Shown piece by piece: positions 1 to 6,242 of a stretch of 6,242 nucleotides of DNA. How positions within the stretch are numbered: position 1 is the first letter of the stretch; each line of letters opens with the position of its first letter. The stretch comes from a bacterium (GTDB lineage Bacteria > Bacteroidota > Ignavibacteria > Kapaibacteriales > UBA2268): the NCBI GenBank assembly GCA_024710535.1, contig JANJUO010000034.1, positions 1 through 6,242 of the forward strand, in the 5' to 3' direction. Below the pieces are notes generated by a model. It was not told where the DNA came from. It saw only the letters and a program-made list of their open reading frames with translations, and did no database searches. The translations under genes were made by a program, and so were the position numbers.

Positions 1-858
1 ACCTGCAATCGTCAAAATAGAACCAATCAAACCAAAAAAGTGTAATGGTCGTTTGAAATATTTGGTTGTAAGTAGAACAGTTAGCAAATCTAAAAATCCA
101 TTTACAAAGCGAGAAAGACCAAATTTAGTAACGCCATATCGTCTTGGATGATGTTTGACAACCATTTCTGTAACTTTAAAGCCATCCCAATGTGCCAAAG
201 CTGGAATATATCGGTGCATTTCGCCATAGACTGTAACAGACTTAACAACTTCTTTTCTATATGCCTTCAATCCGCAATTAAAATCGTGAAGTTTGATTCC
301 ACTTGCAACGGAAGTAACAAAATTGAAAAATTTGCTTGGCAAAGTCTTAGTAATTGGATCATATCTTTTCTTTTTCCAACCTGAAACCAAATCATAACCT
401 TCTTCAAGTTTTTTAATTAATTCAGGTATTTCTGCTGGATCATCTTGGAGATCAGCGTCCATTGTAATAACATATTTGCCGCGACAAGCACTAAAACCAC
501 TATCAAGAGCGGCAGATTTTCCATAATTACGTCTAAATCTGATTGCTCTAAAATTCCTATTCCTTCTATGAATATCTTGAATAACATTAAATGAGTTATC
601 AGTAGAGCCATCATCTACAAAAATAACTTCCCATCTGTTTTTAACAAGTCTAGTAAGTTCTTCTTCAAGCAAAAAAGATAATTCAGGGAGAGATTCTTCT
701 TCATTCAATAGCGGCACAATAACAGATATTTCAATAAATTCCGAACTATCAGCTGGGAATTTATTTGGTTTCTTCTTTTTAACTAAATTTTTCTGTGGAA
801 CCTTTTCCGATTGCTCAAAAACTGGTTCATTTTGTTTTATCTTTTTGTCCATCGACAT
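1..858 (-). CDS. Family 2 glycosyltransferase, polyprenyl-phosphate sugar transferase-like (3' end beyond window)
   Basis: The frame is open for 286 codons from ATG at 858-856 to the window edge, so the C-terminus is missing. It is a GT-A fold family 2 glycosyltransferase of the bacterial DPM1/GtrB/ArnC-like group, which moves a sugar from a nucleotide donor to a polyprenyl phosphate at the cytoplasmic membrane. Visible motifs: ISVIVPLLNEEES (residues 44-56), the nucleotide-binding DDGSTD (82-87), the metal-binding DXD within DADLQDDP (134-141), FNCGLKAYR (193-201), GEMHRYIP (212-219) and HHPRRYG (236-242). A hydrophobic segment begins after RPLHFFG (270-276), fitting the first of the usual C-terminal membrane helices. 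Residues 1-40 are a charged Lys-rich extension before the catalytic domain. A second ATG at 852-850 (codon 3) is an alternative start. It begins 4 bases after the stop of the upstream secreted-protein gene, so the two are probably co-transcribed. Sugar and acceptor cannot be read from the sequence. The family is secure; the exact role is not. Confidence 0.93.
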   Translation of the reverse strand, partial: MSMDKKIKQNEPVFEQSEKVPQKNLVKKKKPNKFPADSSEFIEISVIVPLLNEEESLPELSFLLEEELTRLVKNRWEVIFVDDGSTDNSFNVIQDIHRRNRNFRAIRFRRNYGKSAALDSGFSACRGKYVITMDADLQDDPAEIPELIKKLEEGYDLVSGWKKKRYDPITKTLPSKFFNFVTSVASGIKLHDFNCGLKAYRKEVVKSVTVYGEMHRYIPALAHWDGFKVTEMVVKHHPRRYGVTKFGLSRFVNGFLDLLTVLLTTKYFKRPLHFFGLIGSILTIAG

Positions 859-862
859 TCAA

Positions 863-1660
863 TTAATTGCATTTAGTAAAATTTTTATAAATTTTTCTAT
901 CATTAAGAAAAGTTATCTCAAGAAAATATAAACCACTTTGAATAAACGAAACATCAATCATATTATTGATATTCATCTTGATGTTTTCTGATAAATCCAC
1001 ACCATTAATATCAAATAGTTTAATAGATTTTATTTCATCATAATTATTCAGATTAATAAATCCAGAAGTTGGATTTGGATATAATTCAATTTGATTGGAA
1101 TTAACATCGCTTACAGATAAAGGTATCTTGCTAAAATAAACATCAATATAAAAAAATCTTATACCATCATTTTTAATATCAAAAGAATTAGTATCTCGCA
1201 TATTATGTTTAAATACCAAACCATCAAAAGCATCCACCACAAAAGCGGAATCAATATGCTTATCTATCTGGTTATTGTTCCAAGTCACACTGACAACAGT
1301 TCCAAGTCCCCAATTAAAGACAACCTTATACCTTTTATGAAATTTATCTATATCTGCAGGAACAACTTTAAGGTCCTTATCAAGCCAAAGATAATCGTAA
1401 TACTTCGAGCCGTCTTCATTAACTTGAGAAGAATCTATTGTTTCCAAATATGCCATAAATGTATTTGGTGGAAATACTGTTGGATATGAAATTCCTTCCA
1501 AATCTTTATCCCATCCGTCAGTTGCCAAACTATCAACACCGGCAGTTAGAATAAATTTCTTTGAAGTGCTGTTATTGCTAAGAGTTACTTTCAAGTTTGA
1601 ACTCATTGAAAATAAATTACATGCAATTAAAACTAAAATTAAACTTAATCTTTTCATCAT
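863..1660 (-). CDS. Secreted protein with T9SS type A C-terminal sorting domain, 265 aa
   Basis: The N-terminus MMKRLSLILVLIACNLFSMS is an export signal. It could be cut by signal peptidase I after about residue 20, but LIAC (11-14) also fits a lipobox. Residues 23-178 form a beta-rich module with GVDSLATDGWDKDLEG (41-56), the Pro-rich YPTVFPPNTF (59-68) and FVVDAFDG...HNMRDTNSF (140-160); this resembles residues 490-655 of the 1059-residue neighbour. The C-terminus is a T9SS type A sorting domain: ELYPNPTSG (192-200), IKLFDINGVDL (213-223) and SGLYFLEIT (242-250), with the unusual last residues NFTKCN. Type A domains direct proteins across the outer membrane by T9SS and are usually removed on anchoring. 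Start choice: tandem ATGs at 1660-1658 and 1657-1655 follow AAAGAAAA; no clear Shine-Dalgarno sequence. An intrinsic terminator lies just upstream and the glycosyltransferase gene 4 bases downstream. The function of the mature domain is unknown. Confidence 0.9.
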   Translation of the reverse strand: MMKRLSLILVLIACNLFSMSSNLKVTLSNNSTSKKFILTAGVDSLATDGWDKDLEGISYPTVFPPNTFMAYLETIDSSQVNEDGSKYYDYLWLDKDLKVVPADIDKFHKRYKVVFNWGLGTVVSVTWNNNQIDKHIDSAFVVDAFDGLVFKHNMRDTNSFDIKNDGIRFFYIDVYFSKIPLSVSDVNSNQIELYPNPTSGFINLNNYDEIKSIKLFDINGVDLSENIKMNINNMIDVSFIQSGLYFLEITFLNDRKIYKNFTKCN

Positions 1661-1668
1661 TTTTCTTT

Positions 1669-1707
1669 AAAAAATAAAGGGCAGTTAAGTTTTGAACTTA
1701 CCTGCCC
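1669..1707 (-). terminator. Intrinsic terminator after the 1059-aa surface protein gene
   Basis: On the minus strand, bases 1707-1679 form a hairpin: GGGCAG pairs with CTGCCC, then one G-A mismatch, then TAAGTT pairs with AACTTA around a CAA loop, giving 12 base pairs. It is followed directly by the T-rich tract TTTATTTTTT (1678-1669). The hairpin begins 20 bases after the TAA of the upstream gene and the T tract ends 8 bases before the ATG of the next gene. Its position and shape fit a Rho-independent terminator that ends or attenuates transcription of the three-gene upstream operon. Confidence 0.85.
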
Positions 1708-1709
1708 AT

Positions 1710-1738
1710 ATAATATAATTAATATTATTATCTTACAA
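1710..1738 (-). promoter_or_regulatory. Possible promoter for the 265-aa gene and glycosyltransferase gene
   Basis: On the minus strand TTGTAA (1738-1733), overlapping the end of the 1059-residue gene, is followed after 17 bases by TATTAT (1715-1710). This fits a sigma-70-like -35/-10 pair. A transcript from it would start at about 1703, inside the terminator hairpin, and so would lack the full stem. The region is nearly all A and T, so a chance match is likely, and Bacteroidota primary sigma factors often prefer a different -7 motif. Confidence 0.2.
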
Positions 1739-4700
1739 CATTAACTTTTACAAACGAGTTCATGTTGCCTGATGTAATTTTGCAAATATAATTACCAACT
1801 GACAAACCTTCAACATTTAAGTTTACTGTATGTGAACCAGCAACAACATTTCCATCAACTAATGTCATAACTTCGTTACCTAAAGCGTCAAATAATACAA
1901 CTTTAACGTTGCCGCTATTTACTACGCTATAAGAAACAACAGTGTTGTTCATTGCAGGATTTGGATATACATTGATACCAAAGCCTTCAATTACTGCATT
2001 AACTTTCATAACTTTAACAGCATTTGCTGGTAAATTATTCAATACAACTTCGCCGTTAGTACCAGCTTTGATTGTACCAAGTTCTTTTTCAGTAACAGGA
2101 TCAATGAAAATATAATCTGCATCAGCATTATCAACTGATAATGACAATGGGTAGTTTACACCTTGTAAATTGATTGTTGCAACTTCACTGTTTGTGATGA
2201 ATTTGTTATTGTTCAAACGAACATCAAACAAACCAGCTGGTGGAGTTGGTGGCAATTCAAAGTAAGTCAAATCTAATTCTTTATCATTATTCATGTAAAC
2301 AGCAGTTTCTCTTTGAGCATTATCTTTAACAATAATTTTTGAAGATGCTGCATAAACTTCATCTTTTGAAGATTCCAAACCAGTTTTGCTTGGAACAACT
2401 TTAGATGATTTCAACATGTAATAACCATCAGTGTTTACTTTAATGAAATAACCTAAACCAGGCAACATTTCAGATACTGCATAGTAACCTTTATCAGTGT
2501 TATATCCATAAACATTAAATTTGAAAGTATAATTTCTGTTTGGAACAGAACCAGTTGCGTATTTTTCGAATTCGATACCGCCAATAGCAGTTGGAGTTGA
2601 CAATGAGCCAACCATATTCCAGCCACCATATTCACCAGGATTGTTTGGATCCATTGCATCGCCTGCAGCAACTCTTACTTTATCAGAAACAGTTACTTCA
2701 TTAAACATAGCACCGCTAAATCTGCGATCAACTTCATTTGAATATTTTACAAAATATCCAACACCAACTTGAAGATTATCAACTTGTTCGAAGCCGCTTA
2801 CAAAGAAGCCAAGTGGAGTATTCAAAGCGTGAGTATAGATATTATTCCATTTTGTATTTGCTGGACGCAAAGGCAATGAAAGTAAGTTCCATCCACGTTT
2901 GATTACGTTCGAGCCATCTGCATTGATAAAATCAATTGAAGTAGGCAAAGTATATTCAATTACGAATTCAGTAATTCTTGGGTCAATAATTGAATAAGCA
3001 CGAGTAGTAGCTCCTGTTGGAGTTGATTCTCTCATGTTTGTTGCTTGCAAAAGTTGACCATTCAATACGTCACGAATGTATAAAGTTGAACCAACTGGGA
3101 AATCATCTGTATTATACTCGATAGTTACAGGATAAGCATTTGGTCCATTAGCATTAAATTTACAATAGTAAGTATATGAATTAACGCCATTTGGCATTGG
3201 GTAAGGTTTGATGTCTCTTGAATTAGTTCTTGGAGCGCCAACATTTGGTGCAAAATCACCGAAACCATTTGGAATCAATGCTGCTAATGAAGGGTTATTC
3301 CATACATACCATCTTGCATCAAAAACTGTTGTTCTTAATGGAGTTGCATGAGCAAATTCACCAAATAAGTTATCAACGCCCATAGTTGCTCTTTCGCCTG
3401 TACCAAATACTAAATTAGTACCTTGGTTTTTAGCGTTAGTAATATTCAAATTAATACCACCAGGGTTACCAGGTAATTTTGTGAAATCAGGTTCGTAAGG
3501 GTTCTTAATATATAAGAACATTACTTTGATTTTCACAGGACTAACTCTTGCAAAAGGTGATTTCAAAGTGATATAACCAATATGTAAACCAGTTTTTTCG
3601 CCATCATCTTTCAATTTCAATTTTGATGGATCAGCAACGATTTCCATATAAACATCGCGATCAGCAACAGTTTCTTTATCCATAGGATCATTCAACTGAC
3701 CAAGCAATGTTTCATCAATATAATTGATTGTTGCATTTCTTGTACCGCTTTGTCTCCATTTATTACATCCACCACCAGTGTTATCACATTTGATAGTTAA
3801 CCATGGTTCATCAGTTTCAATTTCAATGAAGCTCAAACGTGAATTAGTAGTATTATTGTCAATTTTAAGTTTATAACTACCAACTGCTGCAGTCGAATTT
3901 TCATCAACTGTAACAATTTGATCAAGATACCATTCACTCTTATCAGGGTTATGGTCTAATAAGTTATCACCTGCAAACGTTGTGAATTTAAATTCAGGAA
4001 CGTCATCAGAGAATCTCAAAATTGTTGAGCCAGGCAAATATGGTTCGTTATCCCATTGTGCAGAAGTCTGCATAGGACCGCCCAAATCAACTGGTGCATT
4101 GTTCAAACCGTTCAAATAATCTTCAACAGGAACTGGACCCGATCCGTAATCTTTTTTGTAGTTTACGATATCATAGTCAAGCATACCTTCGTAAGCACGT
4201 TGAGTACATACGTTAAGATCATTATATCTAATAACTCTTGTATCAAGATACATTGGTGTTTTCTTATTAAATAAGTCAGCACTTCCGTATTTTGTGATAA
4301 CTTGGAATCTTACATATAACAAAATTTTATATTCGATAGAGAATAAGTCAGTATTTGGGAGAGGAGTAATGCTTGTACCTGCAATTTTAACTCTTCTACC
4401 TTTTTCTTTATCTGTAATTGGCTTACTTGGGTTGAAATATTCCCAATAAGTATTGTCTTTTGCATCTTCGATGTCAATTGTCCATCCATTTGCAAGTGGC
4501 TGATCGTCATCTGCAAAATTCATATAAGATGGATGAATAGTTTCTACACCGATAGCTCTAACTGCTGATTCGTCATAAAACAAAGAAAAGTCGAAACTTG
4601 TAATTGGTTTTACAACATATCTCATATTACCAAAGGCATCTTTATAAGAAAACCATTGGTTGAAAATGAACACTGGAACTAAGAATTCGCGTGTTTCATC

Positions 4701-4907
4701 TAATGACGGTGGAACCCAAATTCTACCGTCGGGATAATAACTCTTTTCGTAACCATTATCCTGTCCAAGTAAACTTAAAACAGGAATACGTGGCTTCTGC
4801 GCTACTGCATTATCTGTTGCTGTCACAAATATTATTGCGATAAGGGACAGCCCGAGGATGAATGCGAAGTTTCGCATACGTAATAAGATTGTCATTTTAA
4901 CCCCCAT
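1728..4907 (-). CDS. Large multidomain T9SS-exported surface protein, 1059 aa
   Basis: The export signal has a hydrophobic core (residues 13-30) and a likely cut after AVA (34-36), leaving QKPRIPV. Modules, read by eye: 75-205 beta-rich and possibly cohesin-like (FDFSLFYDESAVRAIGVE, 105-122); 355-467 an Ig-like/BACON-like stretch (DEPWLTIKCD, then TGLHIGYITLKSPF and PVKIKVMFLYI) with a possible Cys374-Cys381 pair; 485-655 a module shared with the 265-residue neighbour; 671-832 two GWNLLSLPL/GGWNMVGSLS half repeats, each ending in a GVGYFVKY or GLGYFIKV motif; 856-972 a module with ELPPTPPAGLFDVRL (884-898); 978-1059 a canonical T9SS type A sorting domain (INVYPNPAMN, VKVVLFDALGNEV, LSVGNYICKI). 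No catalytic motif is visible, so a structural or adhesive cell-surface role is likely. It starts 18 bases after the 392-residue gene and is followed by a terminator. Its DNA is less AT-rich than its neighbours. Translation may start at Met5 instead (see the G-rich site). Confidence 0.92.
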   Translation of the reverse strand: MGVKMTILLRMRNFAFILGLSLIAIIFVTATDNAVAQKPRIPVLSLLGQDNGYEKSYYPDGRIWVPPSLDETREFLVPVFIFNQWFSYKDAFGNMRYVVKPITSFDFSLFYDESAVRAIGVETIHPSYMNFADDDQPLANGWTIDIEDAKDNTYWEYFNPSKPITDKEKGRRVKIAGTSITPLPNTDLFSIEYKILLYVRFQVITKYGSADLFNKKTPMYLDTRVIRYNDLNVCTQRAYEGMLDYDIVNYKKDYGSGPVPVEDYLNGLNNAPVDLGGPMQTSAQWDNEPYLPGSTILRFSDDVPEFKFTTFAGDNLLDHNPDKSEWYLDQIVTVDENSTAAVGSYKLKIDNNTTNSRLSFIEIETDEPWLTIKCDNTGGGCNKWRQSGTRNATINYIDETLLGQLNDPMDKETVADRDVYMEIVADPSKLKLKDDGEKTGLHIGYITLKSPFARVSPVKIKVMFLYIKNPYEPDFTKLPGNPGGINLNITNAKNQGTNLVFGTGERATMGVDNLFGEFAHATPLRTTVFDARWYVWNNPSLAALIPNGFGDFAPNVGAPRTNSRDIKPYPMPNGVNSYTYYCKFNANGPNAYPVTIEYNTDDFPVGSTLYIRDVLNGQLLQATNMRESTPTGATTRAYSIIDPRITEFVIEYTLPTSIDFINADGSNVIKRGWNLLSLPLRPANTKWNNIYTHALNTPLGFFVSGFEQVDNLQVGVGYFVKYSNEVDRRFSGAMFNEVTVSDKVRVAAGDAMDPNNPGEYGGWNMVGSLSTPTAIGGIEFEKYATGSVPNRNYTFKFNVYGYNTDKGYYAVSEMLPGLGYFIKVNTDGYYMLKSSKVVPSKTGLESSKDEVYAASSKIIVKDNAQRETAVYMNNDKELDLTYFELPPTPPAGLFDVRLNNNKFITNSEVATINLQGVNYPLSLSVDNADADYIFIDPVTEKELGTIKAGTNGEVVLNNLPANAVKVMKVNAVIEGFGINVYPNPAMNNTVVSYSVVNSGNVKVVLFDALGNEVMTLVDGNVVAGSHTVNLNVEGLSVGNYICKITSGNMNSFVKVNVVR
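4901..4905 (-). promoter_or_regulatory. G-run that may act as ribosome binding site for an internal start
   Basis: The 5' end of the 1059-residue gene reads ATGGGGGTTAAAATG on the minus strand. The run of five G lies 5 bases before the second ATG (4895-4893, Met5), close to Shine-Dalgarno spacing, whereas the first ATG (4907-4905) is preceded only by AT-rich sequence. Starting at Met5 gives MTILLRMRNF, a normal signal-peptide n-region. Lineages of this type often do not depend on Shine-Dalgarno pairing, so the first ATG remains possible; the difference is four residues. Confidence 0.35.
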
Positions 4908-4925
4908 AGTTATTTGTTTAAATTA

Positions 4926-6104
4926 TTAATTATTTATAAATATTTTTTTTCTAATTTTTGTTAATTCTGTCTTGATTACTAAAAAATAAATTCCACTTGA
5001 TATTTCATATAAAAATTCATGATGAAATTTATAATCATCTACATTTAAAATATCTATCACACTGCCATTCAAATCATAAATCCAAATTGCTTCAATCAAA
5101 TTGTCATCTTCTATAGATAGAACTTTATCTTTGAAGTAATATTTCTTAATCTGATAATCAATTGAGCCTGTCGTATCTGTGGTATCAACATATTTATTTT
5201 GTTTAAATACTACTGAATCATAGATATATTCGACATCACATTTACACTTATCACTTAAAAAAGATTTAACTTTTAAATATTTTTGAATATTGATAGTATC
5301 TGAAATTGATTCAAATATTAATTTCACTTCTTCATTTAACAAGATATTATTCTTATATAAATTCAAAATTAAATTATTATTATCATCATACTCTTTTGAT
5401 ACAAATTGAAATTGATTAGAACTTTCAATTCCAATAAAATTGAATTTGTTTGTATCAATACCCTCAACACTCAAAATTAAATCACTAATATTTCTATAAT
5501 TAATTTCAGAAATATTAACCGGCATTGTAATTATTTTATTTTCAAAGAACAATGTATCTTTTTCAATACTTGTTGCTAATTTAAGTTTATCAGATTGATT
5601 TACTGCAACAACAACATCTTCGTACTTCGTAATAACATTTTGATATTCATCTGTAAATTCAATATATCTCAATTTAAAAAGTATAGAATCTTTAAAACAT
5701 GTATCTGCTAATTCAACTCTTATTGCAAACAACGGTTTGTTTCCATATAAGCCCTTGTCATCGTAAATGAAACCTCTTATTGCTCTTGTTGCAGAATCAC
5801 CCACAGCAGAAAATTCAGATTTTTCATTAATAATTGTTGAGCTTGAAAGCATCCCGCCATATCTAATAACTTCAGGTTGATATTCAATTTCAAAATTACA
5901 AGCATAAAGAGAATCACTCTTTAATACATTTCCAATGTCAACTATCAAAACAACAGATTTATCGCCTAACTTACTGCAATTAATAAAATCATTAGTTTTA
6001 GTAATTTTAGCAATAATTTCTCTACTTTCTAAATCAACCGGACTAATAATAATTATTAGTAATACCAGTCCGGTTAAGATAATTTTAGCAATCAAAGAAC
6101 GCAT
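4926..6104 (-). CDS. Secreted protein with cohesin-like domains and degenerate T9SS-like tail, 392 aa
   Basis: A short basic start (MRSLIAK) and a long Leu/Ile-rich core (residues 8-21) make an export signal, cut near residues 22-28 by inference; no lipobox is seen. Residues 48-168 look like a cohesin-type beta sandwich: SVVLIVDIGNV, then FEIEYQPEVIRYGG (71-84), RAIRGFIYDD (107-116), PLFAIRVEL (124-132) and ILFKLRYIEF (141-150). Residues 187-300 may be a second, weaker copy (IITMPVNISE, then VKLIFESISD), with CKC at 287-289. The tail (327-392) resembles a T9SS type A domain (IEAIWIYDLNGSVID, SSGIYFLVIKTE, KKIFINN) but lacks the YPNP strand. The start ATG overlaps the previous gene's TAA by one base (TAATG), so translation is probably coupled, and there is no Shine-Dalgarno sequence. 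The gene is very AT-rich. Cohesin-like domains in such bacteria are usually surface beta modules, not proof of a cellulosome. The function is unknown. Confidence 0.85.
   Translation of the reverse strand: MRSLIAKIILTGLVLLIIIISPVDLESREIIAKITKTNDFINCSKLGDKSVVLIVDIGNVLKSDSLYACNFEIEYQPEVIRYGGMLSSSTIINEKSEFSAVGDSATRAIRGFIYDDKGLYGNKPLFAIRVELADTCFKDSILFKLRYIEFTDEYQNVITKYEDVVVAVNQSDKLKLATSIEKDTLFFENKIITMPVNISEINYRNISDLILSVEGIDTNKFNFIGIESSNQFQFVSKEYDDNNNLILNLYKNNILLNEEVKLIFESISDTINIQKYLKVKSFLSDKCKCDVEYIYDSVVFKQNKYVDTTDTTGSIDYQIKKYYFKDKVLSIEDDNLIEAIWIYDLNGSVIDILNVDDYKFHHEFLYEISSGIYFLVIKTELTKIRKKIFINN
6036..6075 (-). repeat. Inverted repeat in the signal-peptide codons of the 392-aa gene
   Basis: AACCGGACT (6036-6044) and AGTCCGGTT (6067-6075) are perfect 9-base inverted arms 22 bases apart. 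Nested inside is a second palindrome, ACTAATAAT-A-ATTATTAGT (6042-6060), which shares the ACT of the outer arm, so the two stems are partly alternative. In the mRNA this lies about 30-69 bases after the start codon (codons 10-23). It could fold and affect early translation, or be a chance result of Leu/Ile codons. Confidence 0.6.
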
Positions 6105-6242
6105 TATTTTTCAATAACCATTTTCTTAGTTACAGTATTTGTACCATCAGTAAGTCTGTAAACATAAATTCCGGCAACAACAGTGTTACCATCATTGTTT
6201 GTTCCATCCCAATTGTAAGTATATGATCCGCTATTCAAGTTA
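6104..6242 (-). CDS. C-terminal end of a surface protein with FlgD-like/T9SS-type tail (5' part beyond window)
   Basis: Only the last 45 codons and the TAA (6106-6104) are present. The peptide includes YTYNWDGTNNDGN, VVAGIYVYRLTDG and ends TKKMVIEK. The pattern W-D-G-x-(N/D)-x-x-G-x-x-V-x-x-G-x-Y-x-Y is typical of FlgD Ig-like domains and of the related C-terminal sorting domains at the end of T9SS cargo in Bacteroidota/Ignavibacteria. The protein is therefore probably an exported or surface protein, but its main part is not in the window. Its stop overlaps the start of the next gene by one base, which places it in the same operon. Confidence 0.8.
   Translation of the reverse strand, partial: NLNSGSYTYNWDGTNNDGNTVVAGIYVYRLTDGTNTVTKKMVIEK

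Noticed and set aside
148..614. Open frames on the plus strand (148-384) and in another minus frame (417-614)
   Set aside because: They overlap the glycosyltransferase catalytic domain, whose motifs are clear in its own frame. The peptides show no family pattern.
671..832. A complete cellulosome system, suggested by cohesin-like domains
   Set aside because: No dockerin repeats or glycoside hydrolase motifs are visible in the window, and isolated cohesin-like folds are common in bacterial surface proteins.
1205..1489. Plus-strand open frame antisense to the 265-aa gene
   Set aside because: The minus strand has a signal peptide and T9SS tail in frame. The plus peptide has no recognisable motif, and AT-rich DNA easily gives such frames.
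2453..2671. Short frames inside the 1059-aa gene (2453-2671, 4056-4274, 4310-4516)
   Set aside because: All lie in another frame or strand of a continuous, domain-rich coding sequence and have no features of their own.
5935..6117. Plus-strand frame with a hydrophobic peptide opposite the 392-aa gene start
   Set aside because: It is the antisense of Leu/Ile-rich signal-peptide codons, which yields hydrophobic residues by itself. It has no other support.

Overview
This is an AT-rich window in which every supported gene lies on the minus strand, so transcription runs from position 6242 towards position 1. The organism is probably a member of the Bacteroidota/Chlorobi-Ignavibacteria-Kapabacteria lineage. 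The reasons are consecutive secreted proteins ending in type IX secretion system (T9SS) type A sorting domains, weak or absent Shine-Dalgarno sequences at most starts, and module types (GWNLLSLPL repeats, the ELPPTPPAGLFDVRL motif) that I associate with Ignavibacteria/Kapabacteria-type genomes. The lineage call is inference from protein style, not from a marker gene.

Layout in order of transcription: (1) 6242-6104, the last 45 residues of a protein with a FlgD-like/T9SS-like C-terminal domain. (2) 6104-4926, a 392-residue secreted protein with one or two cohesin-like beta domains and a degenerate sorting-like tail; its ATG overlaps the previous stop by one base. (3) 4907-1728, a 1059-residue multidomain secreted protein with a canonical T9SS type A tail, starting 18 bases after gene 2. 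(4) A strong intrinsic terminator at 1707-1669. (5) 1660-863, a 265-residue secreted protein with a T9SS type A tail. (6) 858-1, the first 286 codons of a family 2 glycosyltransferase of the polyprenyl-phosphate (DPM1/GtrB-like) type, starting 4 bases after the previous stop and cut by the window edge.

The first three genes look like one operon for exported or cell-surface proteins, ended by the terminator. The 265-residue gene and the glycosyltransferase form a second tight pair, expressed by read-through or from a promoter close to or overlapping the terminator. The 1059- and 265-residue proteins share a diverged module, and the 392- and 1059-residue proteins may share a cohesin-like N-terminal fold, so the cluster looks like a family built by shuffling surface beta modules. 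The glycosyltransferase next door could work in envelope glycan synthesis; a link to modification of T9SS cargo is speculative. I saw no RNA genes, insertion sequences, CRISPR arrays or phage genes. There is no gene-free stretch over 300 bases; the longest gap is 67 bases and holds the terminator.
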